Below, in pieces: positions 16,502 to 25,155 of a stretch of DNA of 50,366 bases. Within the stretch, counting starts at the first letter, position 1, and the number at the start of each line of letters is the position of its first letter. Below the pieces are notes generated by a model. The model saw nothing but the letters and a program-made list of their open reading frames with translations. It ran no database searches and was not told the DNA's origin. The position numbers and the translations under genes are program-made. Source of the DNA: an uncultured Alistipes sp. (GTDB taxonomy: Bacteria; Bacteroidota; Bacteroidia; Bacteroidales; Rikenellaceae); the NCBI GenBank assembly GCA_949285535.1, contig CASDZP010000007.1, positions 1 to 50,366 on the forward strand, in the 5' to 3' direction.

Positions 16502-17224
16502 ATGAGGAAAGAGGATGTCATAGAGCGTTTGGAGGCGGTCGCCGATGCCGATAAGGCTCTTGTTTTGAGCAGATTTTTCAAGACAGGCGAAGGAGAATAC
16601 GGCTTCGGTGATAAGTTTATCGGTGTGACGGTGCCTGAAACGCGTAAAGTGGCTCGTGAGTGTTACGATAAGGTTGATTATGCGCAGATAAGCGAACTTG
16701 TCGCCTCTCCGATACATGAACACAGGCTCGTGGCGCTGTTTATGCTTGTGGAACGCTACCGCAAGGCGAAGAAAGATAAGGATGAACGCTCGCGTATCGT
16801 CGATTTTTATTTGAATTCACTCGACGGGGTCAACAACTGGGATTTGGTCGATTTGTCCGCGCCCAAAATATTGGGAAAGTATCTTTGTGACGGGAACAAT
16901 GACAGAAAGGTGCTGTATGACCTCTCGGAGAGCGGTTCCATGTGGCGTCAGAGAGTTGCGATTGTCTCGTGTTACACGCTTATAAAGAATGATGATTTTG
17001 AGGATATTCTATCGTTGTCAGCTCGTCACATAGCTCATCCCCATGACCTGATAAACAAGGCTATCGGCTGGATGCTTCGCGAGGTCGGCAAGCGTAACGA
17101 AGATTTGCTTGTCTCGTTCCTGTCCGACCATTACAGCGAAATGTCACGAACGACACTTCGATATGCGATAGAGCGTTTTGAGCCTGCACGACGTGCAAAA
17201 TTTTTAAAAGGCGATTTCTCGTAA
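16502..17224 (+). CDS. DNA alkylation repair protein (AlkD-like)
   Basis: 240 aa protein of the AlkD/HEAT-like DNA glycosylase family, which removes bulky alkylated bases such as N3- and N7-methylpurines. Family patterns seen are YGFGDKFIGVTVPETRKVA, the helix with LDGVNNWDLVDLSAPKILG, WRQRVAIVSCYTLI, and DLINKAIGWMLREVGKR. The ATG at 16502 is preferred over an upstream TTG. The 3' end forms one arm of a long inverted repeat, and the stop TAA lies in the loop. It converges on kdsA with repeat element copy 2 between them. Confidence 0.92.
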   Translation: MRKEDVIERLEAVADADKALVLSRFFKTGEGEYGFGDKFIGVTVPETRKVARECYDKVDYAQISELVASPIHEHRLVALFMLVERYRKAKKDKDERSRIVDFYLNSLDGVNNWDLVDLSAPKILGKYLCDGNNDRKVLYDLSESGSMWRQRVAIVSCYTLIKNDDFEDILSLSARHIAHPHDLINKAIGWMLREVGKRNEDLLVSFLSDHYSEMSRTTLRYAIERFEPARRAKFLKGDFS

Positions 17225-17291
17225 GGGAAATCGCCTTTTTAATCTTGTGCATCGTGTAGACTCAAAACGCTCTATCGCATATCGAAGTGTC
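17152..17291. repeat. Long inverted repeat over the AlkD-like gene 3' end
   Basis: Arms about 17152-17219 and 17227-17291. The left arm is the gene's last 22 codons; the right arm is an inverted copy, identical over the outer 31 bp and diverged with small gaps toward the middle. The centre (GGCGATTTC, loop with the stop codon, GAAATCGCC, then T-run) is also a good intrinsic terminator. The element end GGAGAC and the repeat edge GACACTTCG share the bases GAC. Confidence 0.9.
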
Positions 17292-17429
17292 TCCGACGAG
17301 TCTGCCGACGGCGTTACTTTGTCACTCGACAAAGTAACCAAAACGAGGGGGCAAAGCCCCTTCCCACCATGTCATAGTCGGTTGGCTCATTGTCTTTCGG
17401 GAAGTCGGCATCTGACCGTGCATCGCCTC
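17289..17429 (-). repeat. 140-bp class intergenic element, copy 2
   Basis: Minus-strand copy that fills the gap between convergent alkD-like and kdsA genes. It begins with GAGGCGA 11 bp from the kdsA stop. It has the AATGAGCCAACCGA block, the GGGGCTTTGCCCC hairpin, the 11-bp hairpin with one change, and tail GCCGTCGGCAGAC plus CGTCGGAGAC, which matches copy 3 closely. The tail touches the inverted copy of the AlkD-like gene end. Confidence 0.88.
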
Positions 17430-17440
17430 GTGTCGGCTTG

Positions 17441-18265
17441 CTAAAGGATGGCTTTGCGGAGTTTTACCAGCTTTGTGAGCAGCGGTTCGAGAAGCGACAG
17501 TTTAAGCATGTTGGCACCGTCCGATTTGGCGACAGACGGGTCGGGGTGGGTCTCGATGAAAAGACCGTCAACACCGACGGCAACAGCCGCACGAGCTATT
17601 GTCTCTATCATGTCTGGACGTCCGCCCGTCACTTCGCCTCGGTTGGGCTGCTGAAGCGAGTGAGTGATGTCCATGACTACGGGAAGACCGCTTTTCTGCA
17701 TCGTCGGGATACCTCTGAAATCGACCACAAGGTCGCCGTATCCGAACATTGTACCCCTGTCTGTAAGCATTACGCGTTCGTTATCGCACTCGATAACCTT
17801 CTCCGCAGCGAGTTTCATCGACTCGGGTGCCAGAAACTGACCTTTCTTGATGTTGACCACCTTGCCCGTGGCGGCTGCGGCTTCGAGAATGTCGCTCTGA
17901 CGACAAAGGAATGCGGGAATTTGCAGTATATCGACATATTCAGCCGCCATAGCCGCCTCTGCCGCCGAGTGTATGTCGGTAACCAACGGTATGCCGAACT
18001 TTTCACCCGTCTGTGCGAGAAGTTCGAGCGCCTTTATGTCGCCTATGCCCGTGAACGAGTTGCGTGACGAGCGGTTGGCTTTGCGGTATGACGCCTTGAA
18101 TACGTAAGGGATGCCCAGACGTGACGTTACGGCGACGGCTTCTGCCGCAACCTCTTCGAGGCACTCCCTGCTCTCTACAACGCAGGGACCCGCCAACAGA
18201 AAAAAATTGTCGGAGTCGGCGTTGGATATTCGGGGAATTGATGCTATTATCTCTCTCTTGTCCAT
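17441..18265 (-). CDS. kdsA: 3-deoxy-8-phosphooctulonate synthase (KDO8P synthase)
   Basis: Condenses arabinose-5-phosphate with phosphoenolpyruvate to form KDO-8-phosphate for the lipid A inner core. 274 aa. Motifs include FFLLAGPCVVES, VFKASYRKANRSS, GIPLVTDIHS, FLCRQSDIL, NIKKGQFLAPES, LTDRGTMFGYGDLVVDFRG and FIETHPDPSVAKSDGANML. The C-terminus ends close to repeat element copy 2. It is 69 bp downstream of rarA on the same strand and may share its transcript. Confidence 0.97.
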   Translation of the reverse strand: MDKREIIASIPRISNADSDNFFLLAGPCVVESRECLEEVAAEAVAVTSRLGIPYVFKASYRKANRSSRNSFTGIGDIKALELLAQTGEKFGIPLVTDIHSAAEAAMAAEYVDILQIPAFLCRQSDILEAAAATGKVVNIKKGQFLAPESMKLAAEKVIECDNERVMLTDRGTMFGYGDLVVDFRGIPTMQKSGLPVVMDITHSLQQPNRGEVTGGRPDMIETIARAAVAVGVDGLFIETHPDPSVAKSDGANMLKLSLLEPLLTKLVKLRKAIL

Positions 18266-18334
18266 TGTTTTATCTGTTTTTGAGTTCTTGTTCTGTCTGT
18301 TTGTCTTGCGTTTCGTTATGACTTGACCGATTCG

Positions 18335-19606
18335 CTATTTGTATTTGTCACCCCAAAGTTTGCTTTGTACCGCCTCGGTCTCCTGTTCGCGACGGTTGTC
18401 GGCGGGAGTGTAGAAACGTGTGCCTGTAGCCTTGTCGGGCATATATTCCTGCGGCGTGAAGTGTGACGGAAAATCATGGGGGTATTTGTATCCCGCGCCG
18501 TAGCCGATGTTTTTCATCAGTGAGGTGGGGGCGTTACGCAGATGCAGCGGCACTTCGAGATCGTTATGCGTGCGCACGAACTCCAGAGCCTTGTTGATTG
18601 CCATATACGCCGAGTTGCTTTTGGGGCTTGTGGCGAGATATATTGTCGTCTCCGCCAGCGGTATGCGTCCTTCGGGCATGCCTATGTTGGATATGGTGTC
18701 GAAGCAGGCGTTTGCCAACAGCAGGGCGTTGGGGTTTGCAAGTCCTATGTCCTCCGACGCAGAGATAACCAGACGGCGGGCGATGAATTTGGGGTCTTCG
18801 CCTCCCTCAATCATGCGGGCGAGATAGTATATCGCCGCCTGCGGGTCGCTGCCTCTGATTGATTTGATGAAAGCGGAAATTACGTCATAGTGCTGTTCGC
18901 CGCCCTTGTCATATACGGCGACATTCTCTTTGAGGGCGTCGATGACGTTTTTGTCGTTGATTACTATTTCATTGTCGAAGGCGCCGCACAGAACCTCTAT
19001 TATGTTGAGCAGTTTTCGTGCGTCGCCGCCCGCGAATCTGAAAAGCGCGTCGGTCTGTTCGATGACAAATTTCCTCTTTTGCAACAGCGTGTCGCTTGTT
19101 ATGGCTCTATGCAGCAGCGTGTCGAGCTCTTCCGTCGTTAGCGGTTCAAGCGTATAGACCTGACAACGTGACAGCAGAGGTCTTATCACCTCGAACGAAG
19201 GGTTCTCGGTAGTGGCGCCTATCAGGGTGACGACACCCTCTTCAACGGCTCCCAAAAGCGAGTCTTGTTGCGATTTGCTGAAACGGTGTATCTCGTCGAT
19301 GAAAAGCAGGGGTGACGGAGCGTCGAAGAAACGGTCGGAACGGGCTTGAGATATTACGTCTCTGACCTCCTTGACACCCGATGTGACTGCCGAGAGTGTG
19401 TACATCTTGCGGTCGAGAGCCTTTGCCACAATCTTTGCCAGTGTCGTCTTGCCCACACCCGGAGGACCCCAGAGAATGAACGACGGAACCGCGCCGCTCG
19501 ATATGAAGCGTCGAAACAGTCCGTCAGGACCGACCAGATGCCGCTGACCTATGTAATCGTCGAGAGTCTGCGGCCTCAATCTTTCTGCAAGAGGTATAAA
19601 ACTCAT
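18335..19606 (-). CDS. rarA: Replication-associated recombination ATPase RarA/MgsA
   Basis: 423 aa AAA+ clamp-loader-like ATPase that acts at stalled replication forks. Walker A GPPGVGKTT at 47-55, Walker [17 protein letters not shown], sensor LIGATTENPSFEV, and the C-terminal family domain (EHYDVISAFIKSIRGSDPQAA-type, RRLVISASEDIGLANP, PKSNSAYMAI, YKYPHDFPSHF). Start MSFIPLAERLRP fits the family. It has its own promoter on the minus strand at 19637-19666. Confidence 0.97.
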   Translation of the reverse strand: MSFIPLAERLRPQTLDDYIGQRHLVGPDGLFRRFISSGAVPSFILWGPPGVGKTTLAKIVAKALDRKMYTLSAVTSGVKEVRDVISQARSDRFFDAPSPLLFIDEIHRFSKSQQDSLLGAVEEGVVTLIGATTENPSFEVIRPLLSRCQVYTLEPLTTEELDTLLHRAITSDTLLQKRKFVIEQTDALFRFAGGDARKLLNIIEVLCGAFDNEIVINDKNVIDALKENVAVYDKGGEQHYDVISAFIKSIRGSDPQAAIYYLARMIEGGEDPKFIARRLVISASEDIGLANPNALLLANACFDTISNIGMPEGRIPLAETTIYLATSPKSNSAYMAINKALEFVRTHNDLEVPLHLRNAPTSLMKNIGYGAGYKYPHDFPSHFTPQEYMPDKATGTRFYTPADNRREQETEAVQSKLWGDKYK

Positions 19607-19636
19607 CGTTTCGCAATTTGCATTGTTGCACCACTA

Positions 19637-19666
19637 CAAAGATAAGCAAAACGGCGATATAACAAA
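19637..19666 (-). promoter_or_regulatory. Promoter of rarA
   Basis: On the minus strand, TTTG at 19663-19666, an 18-base spacer and TATCTTTG at 19637-19644, which is 30 bases before the start codon. Confidence 0.7.
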
Positions 19667-19670
19667 ACCG

Positions 19671-19772
19671 ATGCTCCAACTTTGGGCAGACGATAAGTGG
19701 TATGATGTAGGCTTACAAAGAGATGACGTACTGTCGGTTGATGACATGGACGGAAGATACATAGCCTTTTGA
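19671..19772 (+). CDS. Possible small ORF, unknown
   Basis: A 33-codon frame (MLQLWADDKWYDVGLQRDDV at the start, ending DGRYIAF) between rarA and the phosphodiesterase. Its acidic, aromatic composition looks protein-like, but no promoter is seen and the rarA -33 box lies just before it. It could be a gene remnant. Very uncertain. Confidence 0.25.
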   Translation: MLQLWADDKWYDVGLQRDDVLSVDDMDGRYIAF

Positions 19773-19898
19773 AAGTACATCCGAAAGTACTCCCGAAAGA
19801 GTGATGAAATAGGATTTGAACGGTATCGTTTGTGATAAAACCGCGCTTTGTCCTCACGGAAAATTTTATTACATTTAAAGCCAAAACATGATTTTCAG

Positions 19899-20393
19899 AT
19901 GATAAAAGTAGGCATAATCTCAGATACTCATTCGTCTTTTGACGACACGCTGAAACGTTTTCTTGAGCCTGTCGATGTGATATGGCATGCGGGAGACATC
20001 GGAGACATACAGACTGCCGACCTTATACGTTCGTTCAAGCCTCTTGTCGCCGTTTACGGCAACATTGATGATTTTGCCGTCCGTTCGGTTTTCCGTGACG
20101 AGGTTGTCGCTTTCGAGGCGGAGGACGCCAAGGTTATGATGACGCATATCGGCGGTTATCCCGGGCGTTACAGAGGCGGATTCCGTTCAAAAATAGTCTC
20201 TTATCGTCCGGACATTGTGGTTACGGGGCACTCTCATATTCTGAAAGTCATTTGGGATGACGCGTTGAATCATCTGCATATCAATCCCGGTGCGGCGGGT
20301 AACAGCGGATTCCACAGAGTGCGTACCGCAATCCGTCTCAAAATAGAAGATGGCCGTCCGTTCGATTTGGAGGTGGGAGAGTGGATAAGGTGA
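19899..20393 (+). CDS. YfcE-type metallophosphodiesterase
   Basis: 164 aa calcineurin-like phosphoesterase. All metal motifs are present: SDTHSSFDD, WHAGDIGD, VYGNIDD, MTHIGGYPG, VTGHSHI and NPGAAGNSG. YfcE relatives hydrolyse phosphodiesters such as model nucleotides; the physiological substrate is not known. The ATG at 19899 is preferred over an upstream TTG because the beta strand MIKVGIISDTH begins there. It ends 8 bp before the outer membrane protein gene, so the two are probably an operon. Confidence 0.92.
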   Translation: MIKVGIISDTHSSFDDTLKRFLEPVDVIWHAGDIGDIQTADLIRSFKPLVAVYGNIDDFAVRSVFRDEVVAFEAEDAKVMMTHIGGYPGRYRGGFRSKIVSYRPDIVVTGHSHILKVIWDDALNHLHINPGAAGNSGFHRVRTAIRLKIEDGRPFDLEVGEWIR

Positions 20394-20401
20394 GTCGTTG
20401 A

Positions 20402-22300
20402 ATGAGGATATTCGTTCACATAGCGTTGTCGGTGATTCTTTCGCTGTTGTTTGTGTCTGTTGTTGCGCCAAAGGTTGTCGTTGCAGCGGACGCGGTGGTC
20501 TGTCAGCGTCCGAAAGAGACGGACGCTAAAACGACAAAAAAGATTGCCCCCGACACAATCATAACCGAATATTCGATGGACGGTTTTGTCTATCCGTCCA
20601 AAGTGGTGAACCTCAGTATCGACACAGCCCGCTATAAATCGAGACTTGTGAGAACGATAAACCACATCTTCTCCACATCGACGCCACGTCGTACACTTAC
20701 CGATGCCGATGATGACGACTCCTACTACGAGGGCTTTCGCATAGATTCCATTATCATAATAAGGATGCGTCCGTTCAACGACAGCGTAAAAAACAAGTTT
20801 GTCAGTTGGGCATACAGAACCGCCAACAAGTTGCATTGGCTCACTCGCGAAAGCAAGATACGGCAGTCCATGATAATCAAGAAGGGAGACAAGTTGAGCT
20901 CTACCGACATAACCCGTAACGAGGTGTTGATAAGAAGCAGCAACTATGTCAACGATGTCAGTATTGTGCCCGAGCCTGTTCCAGACAAAGACAGTTCCGT
21001 TGTCCTTATGGTTTTTGTTCGCGACAACTTCTCGTTAGGCGGTGAGCTGAGTTATGGCGGAAAAGAGAACTATTCGAAACTATCCGTCTATGAAAACAAC
21101 CTCTTCGGTATGGGTAACAGACTTATGTTGTCGTGTTATCTCGACCCTATTGCGAGGAACAGAAGTGCGGCAGGCGACATAAGTCATACATACAATAATA
21201 TATTCGGTATATTCGCCGATTTCACCACTACGTTGGGATATGGCGACAAAGGAGACTATTTCATTGTCCACAACGACATAAATAAAAATTTTATCACTCC
21301 GAAGGACTACGGATTCGGCGTGTCTCACGACTATTTCAGGGACATGGTGAAGGTAGGGACAATGGATTCGGTCATAAGGGTGACGGCGAACCTTGCCACG
21401 ATATGGGCAGGGTATTCGTTTCCCGTGTCGAAAAACGAGACGAGTGTCTATTTCGCCGCCAGATATGACTATCACAAATATTTCGACGGACCGTTCGTCA
21501 ACAGGTGGGTAAACCCGATGTATCACGACAACAGCGCCATGCTCTTCTCATTGGGTATTTACAGGGAGCGTTTCTATCGCGGTAACCTTATATACGGATT
21601 CGGTCGTACGGAGGATATACCGTACGGTTTTCGGGTTGAGGCTGTGGGCGGTTATACGTGGGGACGTTATGACAATATCCCTTATTTAGGCGCGAAGGTC
21701 CTGACAGGACACCGTACCAAACTTGGATATTTCTCGCTCACGGCGCAATGGGGTGGTTATATGAGCAGTATTGACCGATACAGGCAGATGATAACCACGG
21801 GAGACCTTATCTATTTCACTCACCTCTTGCCGTTGAGACGTAGTTATTACCTTCGTCAGTTCTTCAATATGGGGGTCTCTGTCGGTTCAAACATGAGAAT
21901 AGGCGACGGTCAGAACATCACTTTTTCCGATACCCATACGATGCGTGATTTGTCCATGAACAACGTAATCGGTACGACCCGTCTCTATCTGTCGCCCGAA
22001 ACGGTGTTGTTCAGTCCGTGGTCCATTCTCGGATTCCGCTTTTCGACATTCGCCTATTTCGATTTCGGCACTCTCGGATATGATACCAATCCGTTCAGAA
22101 ACGATATTTACAGCACAATAGGAATCGGGCTCAGGATAAGAAACGAAAAACTCTCTTTCAGCGCGATACAGCTACGCCTTTCGTTCATGCTTAAAGCTCC
22201 GTCCGAAATCTCTCCGAAATATTTTATCGTAAGCCACGAGCAACGTCTGTCGGTACCACGATTCATCGCCACCCAGCCTGAAATGGTGTTATATCAGTAA
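20402..22300 (+). CDS. Omp85/BamA-like outer membrane protein
   Basis: 632 aa. A signal peptide ends near residue 30 (VVVAADA). Residues about 110-210 look like a POTRA-type module (RQSMIIKKGDKLSSTDITRNEVLI, then VSIVPEPVPDKDSSVVLMVFVRDNFSL). The rest is rich in alternating aromatic beta strands such as LYGGKENYSKL-type, GLRIRNEKLSFSAIQLRLSFML near the end, typical of a surface-antigen barrel. Family members insert or export outer membrane components; the specific cargo is unknown. It is downstream of the phosphodiesterase in one unit. Confidence 0.78.
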   Translation: MRIFVHIALSVILSLLFVSVVAPKVVVAADAVVCQRPKETDAKTTKKIAPDTIITEYSMDGFVYPSKVVNLSIDTARYKSRLVRTINHIFSTSTPRRTLTDADDDDSYYEGFRIDSIIIIRMRPFNDSVKNKFVSWAYRTANKLHWLTRESKIRQSMIIKKGDKLSSTDITRNEVLIRSSNYVNDVSIVPEPVPDKDSSVVLMVFVRDNFSLGGELSYGGKENYSKLSVYENNLFGMGNRLMLSCYLDPIARNRSAAGDISHTYNNIFGIFADFTTTLGYGDKGDYFIVHNDINKNFITPKDYGFGVSHDYFRDMVKVGTMDSVIRVTANLATIWAGYSFPVSKNETSVYFAARYDYHKYFDGPFVNRWVNPMYHDNSAMLFSLGIYRERFYRGNLIYGFGRTEDIPYGFRVEAVGGYTWGRYDNIPYLGAKVLTGHRTKLGYFSLTAQWGGYMSSIDRYRQMITTGDLIYFTHLLPLRRSYYLRQFFNMGVSVGSNMRIGDGQNITFSDTHTMRDLSMNNVIGTTRLYLSPETVLFSPWSILGFRFSTFAYFDFGTLGYDTNPFRNDIYSTIGIGLRIRNEKLSFSAIQLRLSFMLKAPSEISPKYFIVSHEQRLSVPRFIATQPEMVLYQ

Positions 22301-22320
22301 TTGTTGCCTGACGAGTGGCG

Positions 22321-23019
22321 TTACTCATCTTCGCTGTATGATAACGCTCTGTTTATGAATTTTTTGAGAGGAAGCATTGCTCTGCAAAGCTTTTCCGCCT
22401 CGTCAAGCGCGCTGTCGCTCATGACAATCTTGTCGCTCATCAATGCGTAACCGTAGAAACTTGTCAGTTTCAGATACTCGGCTGCGGGTGAATCTTTCGG
22501 GTATCCCATGGGAACCCGTTTCAACATTCTCTCCTCGTGTGACAGTCCGCCTATCAGGGAAGCAAACTCCTTGTTGCCCAATACCTCCTCTTCGAACAGC
22601 TCCCAGTCGAGATCGAAAGCGTCACGCAACAATCCGAGTTCGCGTTTTTCTGGAGCGTAGCATCCGCTGGCAATCAGACACTCTCCCGGTTCTATCGAGA
22701 GATAGTAGCCTGCAAACGGACTTTTGAGTATGCCGTTGTCGTTTATGTTGACGCCTATGTGTCGTTTATACGGGCTTTTGTCACGGCTGAAACGGGTGTC
22801 TCGATAGATTCTGAACATCACTTTCTTTATCGGATAACCGAGCGATACTTCAGGGTCGAAAGCGGATATGCGCTCTCTCAGCCGTTCAGAAAAGGCGAGT
22901 ACGTTGTCGCGAGCCTCCTCGTAACGGGATTTGTTCGCCTGAAACCACTCTCTGTAATTGTTGTCTTTCAGTTCTGACAAAAATTCAAGCGTTTTTTTGT
23001 CTATCTTTTTATCGTTCAT
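22321..23019 (-). CDS. DUF2461 family protein
   Basis: 232 aa. The family signatures are visible: FLSELKDNNYREWFQANKS at the N-terminus, MFRIYRDTRFSRDKSPYKRHIGVNI, and GYYLSIEPGECLIASGCY. This is a widespread family of unknown function without membrane segments. It converges with the outer membrane protein gene with 20 bp between stops. Upstream there is a short direct repeat of CGTGTAATACTYCATA at about 23082-23116. Confidence 0.92.
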   Translation of the reverse strand: MNDKKIDKKTLEFLSELKDNNYREWFQANKSRYEEARDNVLAFSERLRERISAFDPEVSLGYPIKKVMFRIYRDTRFSRDKSPYKRHIGVNINDNGILKSPFAGYYLSIEPGECLIASGCYAPEKRELGLLRDAFDLDWELFEEEVLGNKEFASLIGGLSHEERMLKRVPMGYPKDSPAAEYLKLTSFYGYALMSDKIVMSDSALDEAEKLCRAMLPLKKFINRALSYSEDE

Positions 23020-23203
23020 GACCGTTTTGTTATGGTTTTTGTCTGTTTATACATAAGTGTACCTGTGTCATGGCTGACCCATGCCGTGTAATACTTCATA
23101 CGTGTAATACTCCATAAAGGTACGCAAAAATCACTCTTTTTACAATAATGTTTTTGTCCGAATGATTTTTGTTGAGGTTGTTGATATGCTTATGATAATG
23201 ACA

Positions 23204-23250
23204 ATCGACCCGAAGATAACCGTATGTATTGCGGTTGTCTTCGGGTCGAT
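23204..23250. other. Strong inverted repeat near the GNAT gene 3' end
   Basis: About 19 bp of near-perfect stem (ATCGACCCGAAGA, then a mismatch, AACCG) around a 9-base loop. It lies 28 bases beyond the GNAT stop codon. On the minus strand no T-run follows directly, so it may be a weak or Rho-assisted terminator, or protect the mRNA 3' end. Confidence 0.6.
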
Positions 23251-23278
23251 GCGTATTAGTTAGTTTTTTGTCGCCTCG

Positions 23279-23584
23279 TTATGATATTTTACATGTTGAC
23301 GGTTCAATCGGCGCTACAACCTCGATGTCGGGTTTATAACGCTCTACGTAGGTCTGTACGTAAGGACATACGGGGCTTAATTTCTTTTTTGTCTTTTTTG
23401 CGAACTCAATCGCAGCCTCGACAACTCTCTCCGCGAGTCGTCTGCCCCTGAGCTGGCGGGGAACGAATGTGTGTGTGATTGCCACGCAGTCATCACATAT
23501 CACATATTCCGCGTAGGCGAACTGGCCGTCTATCTCTATCTCGAAACGGGCGGCTTCAGGATTGTGTCTTACTTCGTTTTCCAT
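23279..23584 (-). CDS. Small GNAT-like N-acetyltransferase (YjdJ type)
   Basis: 101 aa protein of the short GNAT family. It shows FEIEIDGQFAYAEYVI, then the acetyl-CoA-binding VPRQLRGRRLAERVVEAAIEFA (an R-x2-G-x-G/A-like loop), and KLSPVCPYVQTYVERY with Cys near the end. The ATG at 23584 is chosen; an in-frame start 30 codons upstream adds a low-complexity leader that the family lacks. The substrate is unknown. It is alone on the minus strand. Confidence 0.85.
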   Translation of the reverse strand: MENEVRHNPEAARFEIEIDGQFAYAEYVICDDCVAITHTFVPRQLRGRRLAERVVEAAIEFAKKTKKKLSPVCPYVQTYVERYKPDIEVVAPIEPSTCKIS

Positions 23585-24038
23585 AGTGGGGTGATTTTGT
23601 TTGCAATTTACTAAATAATTCGATTTACGCATTTGATGTGATTGTTTTTTTGTTAAATATTTATTGATTGGCACACGTTTGTTTGTCTTGTTTTTTATGT
23701 CGTGTTTCTTAAAAGGAGGTTTGTCTTTAAATTCTCTGTCTGTTATGTGACAATAATCGTGCCTGAATGTAAAAAAGTTTACGTGCCTGCATGTGGACGG
23801 TTTGGAAAATGTTGTTGCGGATATGCTGTTTTCGGTATGCGTATATATACAATAGTATGGCGTTTTCGACGTTTTTAAGGTGCATTGTTTTTAGTGCATT
23901 GTGCATGTTAAAAAAAACACAAAAAAAATTTGCATGTCACTATTGTTTTTAAAAAATATGTGTTAACTTTGTGATATAAAAGTTAAGATATTAACAAGAA
24001 GTTGTAAATATTAACAACCTTATATAAATTTTAACATT
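23585..24038. other. Divergent intergenic region before ddh
   Basis: 454 bp gap between divergent genes. AT-rich with imperfect direct repeats (GTGCCTGMATGT twice near 23760-23793, and GTGCATTGT near 23881-23905). A candidate -7 box TAACTTTG for ddh is at 23964-23971. No RNA structure or coding region is recognised. Confidence 0.45.
23964..23971 (+). promoter_or_regulatory. Possible -7 box for ddh
   Basis: TAACTTTG fits TAnnTTTG; an ATTG 18 bases upstream could be a weak -33 box. It predicts a leader of about 60 nt. Confidence 0.45.
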
Positions 24039-24935
24039 ATGAGTAAAATTAGAGCAGCCGTCATAGGTTACGGCAACATCGGTCATTTTGTGTTGGATGC
24101 ACTCGAAAGCGCACCCGATTTTGAGGTTGCGGGCATCATTCGTCGTAATCCCGACAATATTCCTCACCGACTGAAAGAGTATAAGGTGGCAGGAAACATA
24201 AGCGAACTGGGCAAGGTCGATGTTGCGATTCTCTGCACTCCTTCGCGCAGTTGCGAGAAATATGCGGCTGAGATAATGGCTCAAGGCATAAACGTTGTGG
24301 ACAGTTTCGATATCCATACTGAGATCGTGGCTACGAGAAACCGCCTCGACAAAGTGGCTAAAGAGCATAATGCCGTTTCTATAATATCTGCCGGTTGGGA
24401 CCCCGGAAGCGATTCTGTAATTCGCGCCTTGTTGGACGCCTGCGCTCCCAAAGGTATCACATACACCAACTTCGGTCCCGGTATGAGTATGGGTCACACT
24501 GTTGCCGTTAAGGCGATAGAGGGTGTGAAGGCAGCTCTTTCGATGACTATACCGACCGGTACTTCAATTCACAGACGAATGGTTTACGTTGAGCTTGAAG
24601 ACGGTCACGATTTGGATAGCGTGGCAGCCAAAATCAAAGCCGACCCCTACTTCGCTCACGATGAAACGCATGTTACCGCTGTCGATTCTGTCGATGACCT
24701 TCTCGACATGGGTCACGGTGTGAACCTCGTTCGCAAAGGTGTTTCAGGTCATACTCAGGGTCAGAGATTCGAGTTCAACATGAGCATAAACAATCCCGCC
24801 CTCACAGGTCAGATTCTCGTTTCGACTGCCCGTGCCGCAATGAAACAGCGTCCCGGTGCATACACGCTCATTGAGATACCTGTTATAGACATGCTCTACG
24901 GTGAGCGTGACGAACTCATAAAACGTCTCGTGTAA
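24039..24935 (+). CDS. ddh: Meso-diaminopimelate D-dehydrogenase
   Basis: NADPH-dependent amination of tetrahydrodipicolinate to meso-diaminopimelate, the single-step branch of lysine and peptidoglycan precursor synthesis. 298 aa. The N-terminal Rossmann loop GYGNIGHF spans 10-17. ISAGWDPGSDSVIR and NFGPGMSMGHTVAVKAIEGV are characteristic, and the C-terminal domain ends with RPGAYTLIEIPVIDML. It is a single-gene unit ended by a hairpin at 25013-25041. Cytoplasmic. Confidence 0.97.
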   Translation: MSKIRAAVIGYGNIGHFVLDALESAPDFEVAGIIRRNPDNIPHRLKEYKVAGNISELGKVDVAILCTPSRSCEKYAAEIMAQGINVVDSFDIHTEIVATRNRLDKVAKEHNAVSIISAGWDPGSDSVIRALLDACAPKGITYTNFGPGMSMGHTVAVKAIEGVKAALSMTIPTGTSIHRRMVYVELEDGHDLDSVAAKIKADPYFAHDETHVTAVDSVDDLLDMGHGVNLVRKGVSGHTQGQRFEFNMSINNPALTGQILVSTARAAMKQRPGAYTLIEIPVIDMLYGERDELIKRLV

Positions 24936-25012
24936 CGCCATTTTGCTTCAGTCATAAATATAAATTCTCGCTTTAGACACGTGCATGCCTGTTTTTAAAG
25001 CGAATCATACGG

Positions 25013-25041
25013 AGCCCGATATATTGTCGGGCTTCTTTTTT
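25013..25041 (+). terminator. Terminator of ddh
   Basis: Stem GAGCCCGAT paired with GTCGGGCTT (one wobble) around a short loop, then CTTTTTTG. Confidence 0.8.
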
Positions 25042-25140
25042 GTCGGGAAACGTTTTTTATCGTTTAGCCGCCGTTTGTTTCTGGCTGTCAGTTCGGTGAG
25101 TCGTACCCGTTTGCCGTTTTTCTGTTTCAGCCGAAAATAT

Positions 25141-25148
25141 TATCTTTG
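25141..25148 (+). promoter_or_regulatory. Possible -7 box of ispF
   Basis: TATCTTTG only 7 bases before the ispF ATG, so a transcript from it would be nearly leaderless. No good -33 box is seen. Confidence 0.5.
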
Positions 25149-25155
25149 TAGAGTT

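Noticed and set aside
17247..17444. Open frame across element copy 2
   Set aside because: Lies entirely in the inverted arm and element; no start context, and not conserved in frame among the four copies.
23204..23250. Hairpin as an element-type palindrome
   Set aside because: It does not copy any gene sequence and no 140-bp element is adjacent.
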